The position numbers and the translations under genes were made by a program. Shown one piece after another: positions 31,347 through 47,821 of a stretch of 58,000 nt of DNA (position 1 is its first letter; each line of letters begins with the position of its first letter). The stretch comes from Neobacillus sp. FSL H8-0543. GTDB taxonomy: Bacteria; Bacillota; Bacilli; Bacillales; Cytobacillaceae. The stretch covers positions 2,592,001 to 2,650,000 of the forward strand of contig NZ_CP151943.1 of the NCBI RefSeq assembly GCF_038592905.1, read 5' to 3'. The notes beneath the pieces were generated by a model. The model searched no databases, was not told the DNA's origin, and saw nothing but the letters and a program-made list of their open reading frames with translations.

Positions 31347-32534
31347 ATGGGTAAAGCAAAATTCGACCGTTCAAAGCCACACGTAAATATTGGTACAGTT
31401 GGTCACGTTGACCATGGTAAAACAACTCTAACTGCTGCAATCACTAACGTTCTTGCAAAAGCAGGCGGCGGAGAAGCACGCGGATATGATCAAATTGATA
31501 ATGCACCAGAGGAAAAAGAACGTGGAATCACAATCAGTACTTCTCACGTAGAGTATGAAACGGCTACACGTCACTACGCTCATGTTGACTGCCCAGGACA
31601 CGCTGACTATGTTAAAAACATGATCACAGGTGCAGCACAAATGGATGGTGGTATTCTTGTTGTATCTGCAACAGACGGCCCAATGCCACAAACTCGTGAG
31701 CACATTCTTTTATCTCGTCAAGTAGGTGTTCCATACCTTGTTGTATTCATGAACAAGTGTGACATGGTAGACGACGAAGAATTACTTGAATTAGTAGAAA
31801 TGGAAATTCGTGATCTATTAACTGAATATGAATTCCCTGGCGATGACACTCCAGTTATCAAAGGTTCTGCTCTTAAAGCATTAGAAGGAGAAGCAGAATG
31901 GGAAGAAAAAGTTATCGAACTAATGAACGCTGTTGATGAGTATATCCCAACACCAGCTCGTGACACTGAAAAGCCGTTCATGATGCCTGTTGAGGATGTT
32001 TTCTCAATCACTGGCCGTGGAACAGTTGCTACTGGACGTGTTGAGCGTGGAGTAGTTAAAGTTGGTGACATAGTTGAGATCGTTGGTATGACTGAAGAGC
32101 CAAAATCTACTACAGTTACTGGTGTTGAAATGTTCCGTAAGCTTCTTGATTATGCAGAAGCTGGCGACAACATTGGAGCTCTTCTACGTGGTGTTGCACG
32201 TGAAGAAATCGAGCGTGGACAAGTTTTGGCTAAGCCTAAAACAATCACTCCACACACAAAATTCAAAGCTGAAGTTTATGTTTTATCAAAAGAAGAAGGT
32301 GGACGTCATACTCCATTCTTCACTAACTACCGTCCACAATTCTATTTCCGTACTTCTGATATTACTGGTATTTGTAATCTTCCAGAAGGCGTAGAAATGG
32401 TAATGCCTGGCGATAACATCGAAATGACTGTTGAACTTATCGCTCCAATCGCTATCGAAGAAGGTACAAAGTTCTCTATCCGTGAGGGTGGACGTACTGT
32501 AGGCGCTGGCGTCGTTGCTACAATTACTGAATAA
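31347..32534 (+). CDS. tuf: Elongation factor Tu
   Basis: EF-Tu delivers aminoacyl-tRNA to the A site. P-loop GHVDHGKT, switch [18 protein letters not shown] and the SALKALEG region are present, followed by beta-barrel domains II and III. Length is 395 residues. The long frame opens at 31278, but ATG at 31347 after AAAGGAGGATTT gives the family start [14 protein letters not shown]. Only one tuf is seen in this window. A strong terminator follows. Confidence 0.97.
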   Translation: MGKAKFDRSKPHVNIGTVGHVDHGKTTLTAAITNVLAKAGGGEARGYDQIDNAPEEKERGITISTSHVEYETATRHYAHVDCPGHADYVKNMITGAAQMDGGILVVSATDGPMPQTREHILLSRQVGVPYLVVFMNKCDMVDDEELLELVEMEIRDLLTEYEFPGDDTPVIKGSALKALEGEAEWEEKVIELMNAVDEYIPTPARDTEKPFMMPVEDVFSITGRGTVATGRVERGVVKVGDIVEIVGMTEEPKSTTVTGVEMFRKLLDYAEAGDNIGALLRGVAREEIERGQVLAKPKTITPHTKFKAEVYVLSKEEGGRHTPFFTNYRPQFYFRTSDITGICNLPEGVEMVMPGDNIEMTVELIAPIAIEEGTKFSIREGGRTVGAGVVATITE

Positions 32535-32545
32535 TTACTACTTTT

Positions 32546-32581
32546 AAAAGCAGATGGATGACGATCCATCTGCTTTTTTTT
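32546..32581 (+). terminator. Intrinsic terminator after tuf
   Basis: GCAGATGGAT (32550-32559) pairs with ATCCATCTGC (32564-32573) around GACG, followed by eight T. It separates the str operon from the S10 superoperon. Confidence 0.92.
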
Positions 32582-32689
32582 GCCCATTGCTCCAATCAAC
32601 TGCAAAGTAACCAAAACACAAAGATTCTAGTTTCTTCTATAAAATATTGAACTCTGAATTAGGATATTTCTGGAGATTGATATTTCCTA

Positions 32690-32718
32690 TTGTAATTGAG
32701 TGATAAGGTCTATATAAT
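32690..32718 (+). promoter_or_regulatory. Upstream S10-operon promoter (candidate)
   Basis: TTGTAA (32690-32695), 17-bp spacer, perfect TATAAT (32713-32718). It is one of two tandem promoters before rpsJ. From 32582 to 32689 I see nothing notable. Confidence 0.6.
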
Positions 32719-32764
32719 AGGAAAAGTGCTCAAAACATAAACAAAAAGAAAAATGTAATAGGTG

Positions 32765-32793
32765 TTGCGTTTCTTTTAGGTTTTATGTATAAT
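32765..32793 (+). promoter_or_regulatory. Main S10-operon promoter
   Basis: TTGCGT (32765-32770), 17-bp spacer, ATG-TATAAT with perfect -10 at 32788-32793. It would start the long superoperon transcript, rpsJ to rplQ. Confidence 0.7.
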
Positions 32794-33237
<444 letters not shown>

Positions 33238-33275
33238 TAACAATAAATAACAATTATCTAGGAGGTGTGACTTAA

Positions 33276-33902
33276 ATGACCAAAGGAATCTTAGGAAGAA
33301 AGATTGGTATGACTCAAGTATTTGCAGAGAATGGTAACTTAATTCCTGTAACTGTTGTTGAGGCTGCTGCGAACGTAGTACTACAAAAGAAGACTGTTGA
33401 GAGTGACGGATATGTTGCTGTTCAAGTTGGTTTTGAAGACAAACGTGAAAAGTTAGCTAATAAACCTGAAAAGGGACATGTTTCAAAAGCAAATACTACT
33501 CCTAAGCGCTTCTTACGCGAATTCCGCGGAGATGACTTAGCAGGGTATGAAGTTGGTCAAGAAGTCAAAGTTGATATTTTCGCTGCAGGCGATGTAGTAG
33601 ATGTAACAGGAATCTCAAAGGGTAAAGGTTTCCAGGGTGTAATTAAGCGCCACGGACAATCTCGCGGACCAATGGCACACGGATCTCGTTATCACCGTCG
33701 TCCAGGTTCAATGGGTCCTGTAGCTCCAAACCGTGTATTCAAAGGTAAATTATTACCAGGCCGCATGGGTGGAGAACAAATAACAGTTCAAAATCTAGAA
33801 ATCATTAAAGTTGATGTAGAACGTAATTTACTTTTAATAAAAGGTAACGTTCCTGGACCAAGAAAAGGATTATTAAAGGTCAAAGGTGCGGTTAAAGCGT
33901 AA
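33276..33902 (+). CDS. rplC: Ribosomal protein L3
   Basis: L3 initiates 50S assembly and its loop reaches the peptidyl transferase centre. It begins [16 protein letters not shown]; the central extension [20 protein letters not shown] is the region near the active site, where changes can affect pleuromutilin or linezolid binding. Length is 208 residues. Start ATG follows TAGGAGGTGTG, 38 nt after rpsJ. Confidence 0.97.
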   Translation: MTKGILGRKIGMTQVFAENGNLIPVTVVEAAANVVLQKKTVESDGYVAVQVGFEDKREKLANKPEKGHVSKANTTPKRFLREFRGDDLAGYEVGQEVKVDIFAAGDVVDVTGISKGKGFQGVIKRHGQSRGPMAHGSRYHRRPGSMGPVAPNRVFKGKLLPGRMGGEQITVQNLEIIKVDVERNLLLIKGNVPGPRKGLLKVKGAVKA

Positions 33903-33931
33903 CATCTTCATAAGAAAGGAGGAACAAAAGA

Positions 33932-34555
33932 ATGCCTAAAGTTTCATTATTTAACCAAGGCGGTTCACAAGTTGGTGAAATCGAACTTAATGAATCAGTA
34001 TTTGGTATCGAGCCTAACCAACACGTATTATTTGAAGCGATCGTAATGCAAAGAGCTTCTTTACGTCAAGGAACTCATAAAGTTAAAGTTCGTTCTGAAG
34101 TACGCGGTGGCGGACGCAAACCATGGCGTCAAAAAGGAACTGGTCGTGCTCGTCAAGGATCAATCCGTTCTCCACAATGGCGCGGAGGTGGTATTGTTTT
34201 CGGACCGACACCACGCAGCTATTCTTACAAATTACCGAAAAAAGTACGTCGCTTAGCGATTAAATCTGCACTTTCAACTAAAGTGTTAGAAGAAAAAATG
34301 TTAGTGTTAGAAAGCCTTGCTTTCGATGCGCCAAAAACAAAAGATTTCAAAGCAGTATTAGGTGGCCTTTCTGTTGAGAAAAAAGCACTTATTGTAACTG
34401 CTGACCTAGATGAAAATGTAGCACTTTCTGCTCGTAATATTCCTGGTGTAACAGTTGTAACAGCTGATGGAATCAATGTATTGGATGTTGTAAATCATGA
34501 TAAGTTAATCATGACGAAAGCTGCAGTTGAAAAAGTAGAGGAGGTGCTTGCATAA
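33932..34555 (+). CDS. rplD: Ribosomal protein L4
   Basis: L4 lines the polypeptide exit tunnel. The tunnel loop is visible as [19 protein letters not shown] with [10 protein letters not shown] after it, and contains the residues that alter macrolide binding when mutated; the sequence looks wild type. Length is 207 residues. Its stop overlaps the rplW start (TAATG). L4 autoregulates the S10 operon in enterobacteria, but the leader here does not obviously resemble that site. Confidence 0.97.
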   Translation: MPKVSLFNQGGSQVGEIELNESVFGIEPNQHVLFEAIVMQRASLRQGTHKVKVRSEVRGGGRKPWRQKGTGRARQGSIRSPQWRGGGIVFGPTPRSYSYKLPKKVRRLAIKSALSTKVLEEKMLVLESLAFDAPKTKDFKAVLGGLSVEKKALIVTADLDENVALSARNIPGVTVVTADGINVLDVVNHDKLIMTKAAVEKVEEVLA

Positions 34556-34839
34556 TGGATGCACGCGATATCATTAAGCGCCCCGTTATCACTGAACGTT
34601 CTACTGACCTAATGGCAGAAAAGAAATATACATTTGAAGTTGATGTTAGAGCTAATAAAACTCAAGTTAAAGATGCTGTTAAAGAGATCTTCGGCGTTGA
34701 AGTTGAGAAAGTTAACATCATGAACTACAAAGGTAAATTCAAACGCATGGGTAAATTCGGTGGTTACACAAACAAACGTCGTAAGGCAATTGTAAAATTA
34801 ACAGCTAATAGCAAAGAAATCGAATTCTTTGAAGCTTAA
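34555..34839 (+). CDS. rplW: Ribosomal protein L23
   Basis: L23 sits at the tunnel exit and docks trigger factor and SRP. The 94-residue sequence [20 protein letters not shown] through [29 protein letters not shown] is typical. The start overlaps the rplD stop, with GGAGGTG inside rplD, so translation is coupled. Confidence 0.97.
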   Translation: MDARDIIKRPVITERSTDLMAEKKYTFEVDVRANKTQVKDAVKEIFGVEVEKVNIMNYKGKFKRMGKFGGYTNKRRKAIVKLTANSKEIEFFEA

Positions 34840-34847
34840 GAAGCTAA

Positions 34848-35699
<852 letters not shown>

Positions 35700-35709
35700 C
35701 GGGGTTGCA

Positions 35710-35734
35710 CTACGGTTCCAAGAACGAACCGTAG
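35710..35734 (+). other. Hairpin between rplB and rpsS
   Basis: CTACGGTTC (35710-35718) pairs perfectly with GAACCGTAG (35726-35734) around a 7-nt loop; TTG and CAA can extend it. There is no T run, and the rpsS ribosome-binding site lies 14 nt downstream. It may tune processing or rpsS translation. Confidence 0.55.
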
Positions 35735-35759
35735 CACAATCACGAAGGGAGGTCCATCC

Positions 35760-36397
<638 letters not shown>

Positions 36398-36400
36398 TCA

Positions 36401-37684
<1,284 letters not shown>

Positions 37685-37706
37685 TTATTGAGAGGAGGTT
37701 CACACA

Positions 37707-38379
<673 letters not shown>

Positions 38380-38414
38380 TATAAATTCAATTGCCTTTAA
38401 GGAGGTGCTTACTG

Positions 38415-38723
38415 ATGCATGTGAAAAAAGGTGATAAGGTCAAGGTCTTATCTGGTAAGGATAAAGGTAAAACAGGTGTGATCCTAGCTGCCTATCCGAA
38501 GGATAACCGTGTACTAGTAGAAGGTGTAAACATCGTGAAAAAACATGCGAAACCTTCACAAGTGAATCCTCAAGGTGGAATTATGACCTATGAGGCGCCA
38601 ATTCATGTATCAAACGTTTTACCTATCGACCCTAAGTCTGGTAACCCAACTCGTGTAGGTTACAAAACGGTTGATGGCAAAAAAGTACGTGTAGCAAAAT
38701 CTGGTGAAATTTTAGATAAATAG
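38415..38723 (+). CDS. rplX: Ribosomal protein L24
   Basis: L24 starts 50S assembly together with L3; it has a KOW motif ([20 protein letters not shown]). The 102-residue form starts at ATG 38415 after AAGGAGGTGCTTACTG; a longer frame from 38391 would place the ribosome-binding site inside the gene and is rejected. Neighbours rplN and rplE are in the usual order. Confidence 0.96.
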   Translation: MHVKKGDKVKVLSGKDKGKTGVILAAYPKDNRVLVEGVNIVKKHAKPSQVNPQGGIMTYEAPIHVSNVLPIDPKSGNPTRVGYKTVDGKKVRVAKSGEILDK

Positions 38724-38751
38724 TTTAAATTTTAGAAGGGAGGTACAATAA

Positions 38752-39291
38752 GTGAGCCGCCTAAAAGAAAAGTTTGTTAAAGAAGTAACACCTGCTCTTA
38801 TGAGCAAGTTCAACTATAAATCAGTAATGCAAGTTCCACAGCTTGATAAAATTGTTATCAACATGGGTGTGGGTGATGCAGTATCAAACGCAAAAGCATT
38901 AGATATTGCTGTTGAAGAACTAGCGACTATCACTGGTCAAAAACCTGTTGTAACTCGCGCTAAGAAATCAATCGCAGGATTCCGTCTACGTGAAGGTATG
39001 CCGATTGGTGCAAAAGTAACTCTTCGCGGTAAGCGTATGTACGAATTCTTAGATAAATTAGTTTCTGTTTCTTTACCGCGTGTACGTGATTTCCGTGGTA
39101 TTTCTAAGAAAGCATTCGATGGTCGTGGTAACTATACATTGGGTGTTAAAGAACAATTAATCTTCCCTGAAATTGATTATGATAAAGTAAGCAAGGTTCG
39201 TGGAATGGATATCGTTATCGTAACTACTGCTAACACGGATGAAGAAGCACGTGAACTATTAACACAATTTGGAATGCCATTCCAAAAGTAA
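38752..39291 (+). CDS. rplE: Ribosomal protein L5
   Basis: L5 binds 5S rRNA and contacts P-site tRNA. The 179-residue protein starts with GTG ([20 protein letters not shown]) after GAAGGGAGGTACA; the core segments [20 protein letters not shown] and [20 protein letters not shown] are complete. It belongs to the spc part of the superoperon. Confidence 0.97.
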   Translation: MSRLKEKFVKEVTPALMSKFNYKSVMQVPQLDKIVINMGVGDAVSNAKALDIAVEELATITGQKPVVTRAKKSIAGFRLREGMPIGAKVTLRGKRMYEFLDKLVSVSLPRVRDFRGISKKAFDGRGNYTLGVKEQLIFPEIDYDKVSKVRGMDIVIVTTANTDEEARELLTQFGMPFQK

Positions 39292-39501
<210 letters not shown>

Positions 39502-39530
39502 AACCCAAGTCTGGGAAGGAGGTAAAAATA

Positions 39531-39929
39531 ATGGTCATGACAGATCCAATTGCTGATATGCTTACTCGCATTCGTAATGCGAATATGGTGCGTCACGAAA
39601 AGTTAGAAGTGCCTGCTTCTAATATGAAAAAAGAAATTGCTGATATTTTAAAGCGTGAAGGTTTCGTTCGTGATGTCGAGTTTATTGAAGACAACAAACA
39701 AGGTATTATCCGTATCTTCTTGAAGTACGGTTCAAATAACGAACGTGTTATCACTGGTCTAAAGCGCATAAGCAAGCCTGGACTTCGAGTTTACGCAAAA
39801 TCTACTGAGGTACCACGTGTACTTAACGGTCTTGGTATCGCATTAGTTTCAACTTCACAAGGTGTTATTACTGATAAACAAGCTCGTGCAAACCAAATTG
39901 GCGGAGAAGTTCTAGCATACGTTTGGTAA
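39531..39929 (+). CDS. rpsH: Ribosomal protein S8
   Basis: S8 binds the central domain of 16S rRNA early in assembly, and in E. coli represses the spc operon. The 132-residue sequence [20 protein letters not shown] to [20 protein letters not shown] is complete. The start follows GAAGGAGGTAAAA. No S8-like operator is obvious nearby. Confidence 0.97.
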   Translation: MVMTDPIADMLTRIRNANMVRHEKLEVPASNMKKEIADILKREGFVRDVEFIEDNKQGIIRIFLKYGSNNERVITGLKRISKPGLRVYAKSTEVPRVLNGLGIALVSTSQGVITDKQARANQIGGEVLAYVW

Positions 39930-39960
39930 TCGAGTCTTTGAATGAATGGAGGTGCACTAA

Positions 39961-40497
39961 ATGTCTCGTATAGGAAAACTACCTATTGAAATTCCTGCTG
40001 GAGTTACCGTTACAATTGTTAAAAATAACGTTTCTGTTAAAGGACCTAAAGGCGAATTAACCCGCTCTTTTGACCCGGAAATTGGAATTACTCTTGAAGA
40101 GAACGTTGTAACAGTTACTCGTCCATCTGATGCGAAGGAACACCGCGCTTTACACGGTACTACACGCGCGGTACTTGCGAACATGGTTGAAGGTGTTTCT
40201 GCAGGTTTCGAAAGAAAGTTAGAATTAATCGGGGTTGGTTACCGTGCTCAAAAGCAAGGTACTAAACTTGTATTAAACGTTGGATATTCTCATCCAGTTG
40301 AATTTAATCCTGAAGCTGGCCTTGAAATTGAAGTGCCAACAAATACAAAGATTACAATTAAAGGGATTGATAAAGAACGTGTTGGTGAATTAGCAGCCAA
40401 TATCCGTCAAGTCCGTCCTCCTGAGCCGTATAAAGGTAAAGGAATTCGTTACGAAGGCGAATTTGTTCGTCGTAAAGAAGGTAAAACAGGTAAGTAA
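39961..40497 (+). CDS. rplF: Ribosomal protein L6
   Basis: L6 lies near the GTPase centre of the 50S subunit. Two similar alpha/beta domains are seen: [17 protein letters not shown] and [20 protein letters not shown]; the C-terminal [19 protein letters not shown] is diagnostic. Length is 178 residues. The start follows TGGAGGTGCACTA. Confidence 0.97.
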   Translation: MSRIGKLPIEIPAGVTVTIVKNNVSVKGPKGELTRSFDPEIGITLEENVVTVTRPSDAKEHRALHGTTRAVLANMVEGVSAGFERKLELIGVGYRAQKQGTKLVLNVGYSHPVEFNPEAGLEIEVPTNTKITIKGIDKERVGELAANIRQVRPPEPYKGKGIRYEGEFVRRKEGKTGK

Positions 40498-40530
40498 TGC
40501 CGCATAGGTAAAACGAAAGGAGTGACGTAA

Positions 40531-40893
40531 ATGATTACGAAGCTTGACAAAAACGCTACTCGCAAGAAAAGACATGCTCGTGTTCGTGCGAAACTTAGCG
40601 GTACTTCAGCTCGTCCACGCCTAAATGTGTTTCGTTCAAACAAACATATTTATGCGCAGCTTATCGATGACATGAGTGGAGTAACTTTAACAAGTGCTTC
40701 TACATTAGATAAAGAGTTCGATCTTGAATCTACAACAAATATGGAAGCTGCACAAAAAGTCGGAGAATTAGTCGCTAAACGTGCGGTAGAAAAAGGTATC
40801 TCTTCTGTTGTTTTTGACCGTGGGGGCTACCTATATCACGGACGTATTCAAGCATTAGCTGATGCTGCTCGTGAAAACGGCCTACAATTTTAA
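40531..40893 (+). CDS. rplR: Ribosomal protein L18
   Basis: L18 attaches 5S rRNA to the 50S subunit. The 120-residue protein has the basic N terminus ([19 protein letters not shown]), [19 protein letters not shown] and the C-terminal [20 protein letters not shown]. The start follows AAAGGAGTGACG, 33 nt after rplF. Confidence 0.97.
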   Translation: MITKLDKNATRKKRHARVRAKLSGTSARPRLNVFRSNKHIYAQLIDDMSGVTLTSASTLDKEFDLESTTNMEAAQKVGELVAKRAVEKGISSVVFDRGGYLYHGRIQALADAARENGLQF

Positions 40894-40916
40894 TAGACAA
40901 AGGAGGGACATACACA

Positions 40917-41420
40917 ATGATACGTCGTATTGATCCAAACAAACTTGAACTAGAAGAGCGCGTAGTAACGATTAACCGTGTTGCGAAAGTTGTTAAGGGT
41001 GGTCGTCGTTTTCGCTTCTCTGCTCTAGTAGTAGTTGGTGATAAAAACGGTCATGTTGGTTTTGGTACTGGTAAAGCTCAAGAAGTACCTGACGCTATTC
41101 GTAAAGCAATCGAAGACGCGAAGAAAAACCTAATCGAAGTTGCAATGGTTGGAACAACTATTCCTCACCAAGTAATTGGACGTTTTGGTGCTGGTGAAAT
41201 ATTCCTAAAACCTGCTTCAGAAGGTACAGGAGTTATTGCTGGTGGACCAGTACGTGCTGTACTTGAATTAGGCGGGGTAGGCGATATCCTTTCTAAATCA
41301 CTTGGAACAAACACTCCGATCAACATGGTTCGTGCAACACTTGATGGACTAAAACAATTAAAACGTGCTGAAGACGTAGCGAAATTACGTGGAAAATCAG
41401 TAGAAGAACTGTTAGGATAA
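40917..41420 (+). CDS. rpsE: Ribosomal protein S5
   Basis: S5 lines the mRNA entry channel and supports decoding fidelity. The double-stranded RNA-binding-like domain contains [20 protein letters not shown]; the C-terminal domain has the glycine-rich [19 protein letters not shown]. Length is 167 residues. The spectinomycin-contact loop VVKGGRR looks wild type. The start follows AAGGAGGGACA. Confidence 0.97.
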   Translation: MIRRIDPNKLELEERVVTINRVAKVVKGGRRFRFSALVVVGDKNGHVGFGTGKAQEVPDAIRKAIEDAKKNLIEVAMVGTTIPHQVIGRFGAGEIFLKPASEGTGVIAGGPVRAVLELGGVGDILSKSLGTNTPINMVRATLDGLKQLKRAEDVAKLRGKSVEELLG

Positions 41421-41433
41421 GGAGGGAAATCAA

Positions 41434-41616
41434 ATGGCAAACAAACTATTAGTTACCCTCAGCCGTAGCGTAATTGGTCGTCCTGAAGACCAACGCGCAA
41501 CAGTTACAGCTTTAGGTTTACGTAAATTAAATCAAACAGTTGAGCACCAAGATAATGCTGCTATTCGCGGTATGATTACAAAAGTTGCTCACCTTGTAAC
41601 AGTTAAAGAACAATAA
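41434..41616 (+). CDS. rpmD: Ribosomal protein L30
   Basis: L30 is a small 50S protein of 60 residues ([40 protein letters not shown]), standard for bacteria. The start follows AAGGAGGGAAATC, 13 nt after rpsE. Confidence 0.96.
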   Translation: MANKLLVTLSRSVIGRPEDQRATVTALGLRKLNQTVEHQDNAAIRGMITKVAHLVTVKEQ

Positions 41617-41648
41617 TGGATTCTTTTCTTTCATAAGGAGGTGCCAAT

Positions 41649-42089
41649 ATGAAACTTCATGAACTAAAACCTGCAGAAGGTTCTCGCAGAGAACGTAAAC
41701 GTCTAGGACGCGGTACCGCTTCTGGTCAAGGTAAAACTGCTGGTAAAGGACATAAAGGTCAAAATGCTCGGTCAGGCGGAGGTGTCCGTCTTGGATTTGA
41801 GGGTGGTCAAACACCTTTATTCCGTCGTTTACCAAAACGCGGATTTACAAATATAAACCGTAAAGAATATGCCATCGTGAACCTTGACGTTCTTAACCGC
41901 TTTGAAGACGGTACAGAAGTTACTCCAGAACTTCTTATCGAAACGGGTATTGTTAAGAACGAGAGAGCAGGAATTAAAATTCTTGCTAAAGGTAAGGTAG
42001 AGAAAAAACTTTCAGTTAAAGCTCACAAATTCTCCTCTACTGCCAAAGAAGCAATTGAAGCTGTAGGCGGAACTGCTGAGGTGATCTAA
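41649..42089 (+). CDS. rplO: Ribosomal protein L15
   Basis: L15 is a late-binding 50S assembly protein. Its long basic glycine-rich N terminus ([20 protein letters not shown], then [20 protein letters not shown]) and [20 protein letters not shown] are diagnostic. Length is 146 residues. The stop overlaps the secY start (TAATG), so SecY synthesis is coupled to a ribosomal protein. Confidence 0.97.
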   Translation: MKLHELKPAEGSRRERKRLGRGTASGQGKTAGKGHKGQNARSGGGVRLGFEGGQTPLFRRLPKRGFTNINRKEYAIVNLDVLNRFEDGTEVTPELLIETGIVKNERAGIKILAKGKVEKKLSVKAHKFSSTAKEAIEAVGGTAEVI

Positions 42090-43387
42090 TGTTCCAGACA
42101 ATCTCCAATTTTATGCGCGTCGGTGATATTAGAAAGAAAGTGTTTTATACACTAATAATGTTAGTAGTATTTCGTTTAGGCACCTTCATTCCTGTGCCAA
42201 ATGTAAATGCTGATATACTCGCAGCACAAGATAAATTAAGTGTATTCGGTATTTTAAATACCTTTGGCGGTGGGGCGTTGCAAAACTTCTCCATTTTAGC
42301 CATGGGTATTATGCCGTACATCACTGCTTCGATTATTATTCAGTTGTTGCAAATGGATGTTGTTCCGAAATTTACGGAATGGTCAAAACAGGGTGATGCT
42401 GGTCGTCGTAAATTAGCTCAATTTACCCGTTATTTTACAATTGTACTTGGCTTCATTCAAGCCTTAGGAATGTCTTATGGCTTTAATAGTATGGCAAGTG
42501 GTCAGTTAATTAAAAACCCAGGTATTGGCACGTATTTACTAATTGCAGTTGTTTTGACTGCTGGTACTGCGTTTCTATTATGGGTTGGTGAGCAAATTAC
42601 CGAAAAAGGTGTTGGAAATGGTATTTCCATCATCATCTTTGCTGGTATTGTTGCAAGTATTCCAAGTACAGTTAACCAGATCTATGTTCAACAATTTGAA
42701 AATGCGGGAGATCAGTTATTCCTACGAATTATAACTATCGTCTTAATTGTACTTGCTGTTATTGCAATTGTTGTTGGAACTATTTTTATTCAACAAGCAA
42801 TAAGGAAAATTCCGATTCAATATGCAAAACAACGTGCAATTAACGGTCGTAATGCTGGTGCTCAACAGTCAACACATATGCCATTAAAGGTTAATGCTGC
42901 TGGTGTTATCCCAGTAATTTTCGCTGTTTCTTTTATTGTAACTCCTAGAACCATCGCATCATTTTTTCCAACGAATGATGTAACGCTCTGGATTACAAAG
43001 GTATTTGATTATTCCCACCCAATTGGGATGACTCTATATGCCGCACTAATTATTGCATTTACTTATTTCTATGCTTTCATTCAGGTAAACCCTGAACAAG
43101 CAGCAGAAAATTTGCAAAAACAAAGTGGCTATATACCTGGTATCAGACCAGGTAAGAGTACAAAAGAATATTTAACTCGCGTATTGTACCGTTTAACTTT
43201 TGTTGGAGCACTCTTCCTTGCTGTTATTTCTGTACTTCCTATGTTCTTTATTGAAATAGCGAATTTGCCGCAATCAGCACAAATTGGTGGAACTAGCTTA
43301 CTAATCGTAGTGGGTGTTGCCCTAGATACGATGAAGCAGCTTGAATCACAATTAGTTAAACGTCACTATAAAGGTTTTATCAAATAA
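42089..43387 (+). CDS. secY: SecY, protein-conducting channel
   Basis: SecY is the pore of the SecYEG translocon. The 432-residue protein has ten hydrophobic segments, beginning [20 protein letters not shown] and with a plug and lateral-gate region around GGGALQNFSILAMGIMPYIT; the C-terminal cytosolic tail is short and basic (KRHYKGFIK). The start overlaps the rplO stop. Its partner secE is about 26 kb upstream. Confidence 0.97.
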   Translation: MFQTISNFMRVGDIRKKVFYTLIMLVVFRLGTFIPVPNVNADILAAQDKLSVFGILNTFGGGALQNFSILAMGIMPYITASIIIQLLQMDVVPKFTEWSKQGDAGRRKLAQFTRYFTIVLGFIQALGMSYGFNSMASGQLIKNPGIGTYLLIAVVLTAGTAFLLWVGEQITEKGVGNGISIIIFAGIVASIPSTVNQIYVQQFENAGDQLFLRIITIVLIVLAVIAIVVGTIFIQQAIRKIPIQYAKQRAINGRNAGAQQSTHMPLKVNAAGVIPVIFAVSFIVTPRTIASFFPTNDVTLWITKVFDYSHPIGMTLYAALIIAFTYFYAFIQVNPEQAAENLQKQSGYIPGIRPGKSTKEYLTRVLYRLTFVGALFLAVISVLPMFFIEIANLPQSAQIGGTSLLIVVGVALDTMKQLESQLVKRHYKGFIK

Positions 43388-43415
43388 AATGGTTTTGGGG
43401 ACTTAGGTCTCCTAA

Positions 43416-44839
<1,424 letters not shown>

Positions 44840-44926
44840 AATTTGGTGATTTCCAATGTTCAATCCGGTCAAAATCCAAAACTGTGCAATTTCTAATTGT
44901 TTCTAACGGACGAATGCTAATCAATA

Positions 44927-44935
44927 TGTTATACT
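44927..44935 (+). promoter_or_regulatory. Extended -10 promoter upstream of infA
   Basis: TGTTATACT is an extended -10 (hexamer 44930-44935) in the 240-nt map-infA gap; the -35 (CGGACG at 44907-44912, 17 bp) is poor. It could supply infA-rpmJ-rpsM and the rest of the alpha group. Confidence 0.5.
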
Positions 44936-44937
44936 AG

Positions 44938-45079
44938 TTAAGTTGGTTATTTATTGATTACGCTTCTTCTAAGGTTCAGAACAGTATGAAGGAATCAGAA
45001 CGTGCAATTACTGAGAGCTTTTGCTTTGCACAATCAAATAATGAACGCCTATCTGAAATAGAGAAGGGAGACGAGTCTA

Positions 45080-45093
<14 letters not shown>
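44938..45093 (+). pseudogene. Probable remnant of a KOW-domain protein gene (YbzG-like), N-terminal part lost
   Basis: In many bacilli a small KOW-domain RNA-binding protein gene lies between map and infA. Here no intact ORF exists, but one frame is open for 51 codons up to and over the infA start, and reads FIDYASSKVQNSMKESERAI followed by FCFAQSNNERLSE and IEKGDESNG. From memory the family tail is of the form LIDYxSxEVQNSxxETGRVT, then NGKLRFA, then KGDE. The spacing of these elements agrees without gaps, though key residues have changed. A stop (TAG, 44935-44937) and a promoter precede it, and the KOW domain itself is absent. The start at ATG 44986 has no ribosome-binding site. The assignment rests on recalled similarity. 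Confidence 0.4.
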
Positions 45094-45449
<356 letters not shown>

Positions 45450-45472
45450 TCTTGAAGGAGGTGCGCTCATTT

Positions 45473-45838
45473 ATGGCACGTATTGCTGGTGTAGATATTC
45501 CACGTGAAAAACGTGTAGTAATATCTTTAACTTACATTTATGGTATTGGTAAAAATACTGCACAAAAAGTATTAGCTGAAGCTGGTGTTTCAGAAAGTAC
45601 TCGAGTGCGTGATCTAACAGAAGACGAATTAAACAAAATCCGTGATATCATCGACAAACTAAAAGTTGAAGGTGACCTTCGCCGTGAAATTTCTCTTAAC
45701 ATTAAGCGTTTAATGGAAATCGGCTGCTACCGCGGATTACGTCATCGTCGTGGTTTACCGGTTCGTGGACAAAATACGAAAAACAACGCTCGTACACGCA
45801 AAGGTCCTCGTAAGACTGTAGCGAACAAGAAGAAGTAA
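45473..45838 (+). CDS. rpsM: Ribosomal protein S13
   Basis: S13 is in the 30S head and contacts P-site tRNA through its basic tail. The 121-residue protein starts [20 protein letters not shown] and ends [19 protein letters not shown]; the helical segment [15 protein letters not shown] is diagnostic. The frame opens at 45452, but that overlaps GAAGGAGGTGCG, so ATG at 45473 is used. Confidence 0.97.
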   Translation: MARIAGVDIPREKRVVISLTYIYGIGKNTAQKVLAEAGVSESTRVRDLTEDELNKIRDIIDKLKVEGDLRREISLNIKRLMEIGCYRGLRHRRGLPVRGQNTKNNARTRKGPRKTVANKKK

Positions 45839-45859
45839 TCGGCAAAGGAGGTTATTTAA

Positions 45860-46249
<390 letters not shown>

Positions 46250-46251
46250 TT

Positions 46252-46320
46252 TTTCTGTATAGAATTTGTATCCCTCGTCTATAATGGGATATGTACTATA
46301 TTTTCGTTCTTATACAGAAA
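46252..46320 (+). other. Long hairpin in the rpsK-rpoA gap
   Basis: TTTCTGTATAGAA (46252-46264) pairs with TTCTTATACAGAAA (46307-46320) with one bulge, and TATCCC/GGGATA (46269-46291) forms an inner helix. There is no T run. A TATAAT (46280-46285) in the inner loop might also be a -10, but it has no good -35. It could be a processing site or control rpoA expression. Confidence 0.5.
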
Positions 46321-46422
46321 TCTTATTCCAGTTGTTGTGCACAAAGCGGGAACGTAAACATAGGGGAATTTCGATTAGCATAAACTAATTGGGGTTTCGA
46401 CGTTTTGAAGGAGGGTTATTTG

Positions 46423-47367
46423 ATGATTGAAATAGAAAAACCAAAAATCGAAACGGTTGAGATCAACGATGATGCCAAGTTTGGTAAGTTCATCGTAGAG
46501 CCACTTGAGCGTGGATATGGTACCACTTTGGGTAACTCCTTACGTCGTATCCTATTATCTTCACTCCCAGGTGCCGCTGTTACATCGATTCAGGTCGATG
46601 GGGTGCTCCATGAGTTCTCAACAATTGAAGGCGTTGTAGAGGATGTAACATCCATCATTTTAAACATTAAAAAATTAGCGTTAAAAATCTATTCTGATGA
46701 AGAGAAAACACTTGAAATTGATGTTCAAGGTGAACGGGTAGTTAAAGCTGGAAATATCACTCATGATAGTGATGTTGAAATTTTAAATCCTGACCTTCAT
46801 ATTGCTACACTTTCTGCAAGTGGCCATCTTCGTATGCGATTGACGGCGAAACGCGGGCGTGGTTATACTCCTGCTGTACAAAATAAGCGAGAAGATCAAC
46901 CTATAGGTGTGATTCCAATCGATTCTATTTTTACACCTGTTTCTCGTGTATCCTTTCAGGTAGAAAACACTCGTGTAGGTCAAATGTCAAATTTTGATAA
47001 GTTAACGCTAGATGTTTGGACAGATGGAAGTACTGGACCAAAAGAAGCGATTGCACTTGGTTCGAAAATTTTGACCGAGCATTTGAACATTTTCGTGGGT
47101 CTGACTGACGAAGCTCAAAATGCTGAAATCATGATTGAAAAAGAAGAGGACCAAAAAGAAAAGGTTCTTGAGATGACGATTGAAGAACTTGATTTATCAG
47201 TTCGTTCATATAATTGCTTAAAGCGTGCGGGAATCAATACTGTTCAGGAATTGGCTAACAAGACTGAAGAAGATATGATGAAAGTACGTAACTTAGGCCG
47301 CAAATCACTCGAAGAAGTGAAGGCGAAACTAGAAGAGCTTGGATTAGGCTTACGCAAGGATGACTGA
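46423..47367 (+). CDS. rpoA: RpoA, RNA polymerase alpha subunit
   Basis: RpoA dimerises to scaffold RNA polymerase. The N-terminal domain (residues about 1-230) begins [16 protein letters not shown] and has the assembly motif [21 protein letters not shown] linker leads to the C-terminal domain ([20 protein letters not shown]) that binds UP elements and activators. Length is 314 residues. The start at 46423 follows GAAGGAGGGTTATTTG. It lies between rpsK and rplQ; rpsD is not in the operon, as in bacilli. Confidence 0.97.
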   Translation: MIEIEKPKIETVEINDDAKFGKFIVEPLERGYGTTLGNSLRRILLSSLPGAAVTSIQVDGVLHEFSTIEGVVEDVTSIILNIKKLALKIYSDEEKTLEIDVQGERVVKAGNITHDSDVEILNPDLHIATLSASGHLRMRLTAKRGRGYTPAVQNKREDQPIGVIPIDSIFTPVSRVSFQVENTRVGQMSNFDKLTLDVWTDGSTGPKEAIALGSKILTEHLNIFVGLTDEAQNAEIMIEKEEDQKEKVLEMTIEELDLSVRSYNCLKRAGINTVQELANKTEEDMMKVRNLGRKSLEEVKAKLEELGLGLRKDD

Positions 47368-47448
47368 TTAGTTAATCCGTATTAACTTGTTGTTTACTTC
47401 CTGCTAACTCATCCGATTTAATGACTTCAACAAAGGAGGGAACCCTTC

Positions 47449-47811
47449 ATGGCATACAGAAAGTTAGGACGCACAAGCGCACAGCGTAAAGCTATGCTTC
47501 GTGATTTAACAACTGATTTAATTATCAATGAGCGCATTCAAACAACAGAAACTCGTGCGAAGGAATTGCGCAGTACTGTTGAGAAAATGATTACTTTAGG
47601 CAAACGCGGTGATTTACATGCACGCCGTCAAGCTGCTTCTTACGTTCGTAATGAAGTTGCTGATGCTGAAAATGGTCAGAGCGCATTACAAAAATTATTC
47701 GTTGATATCGCTCCTCGTTACCAAGAGCGTCAAGGTGGATATACTCGAATTATGAAAATTGGTCCACGCCGCGGTGACGCAGCACCAATGGTTATTATCG
47801 AGTTAGTTTAA
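47449..47811 (+). CDS. rplQ: Ribosomal protein L17
   Basis: L17 is a 50S protein near the tunnel exit. The 120-residue bacillary form [20 protein letters not shown] and [20 protein letters not shown], ending [14 protein letters not shown], is complete. The start follows AAAGGAGGGAACC. It is the last gene of the S10-spc-alpha superoperon and is followed by a terminator. Confidence 0.97.
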   Translation: MAYRKLGRTSAQRKAMLRDLTTDLIINERIQTTETRAKELRSTVEKMITLGKRGDLHARRQAASYVRNEVADAENGQSALQKLFVDIAPRYQERQGGYTRIMKIGPRRGDAAPMVIIELV

Positions 47812-47821
47812 CTCTTAGGAG

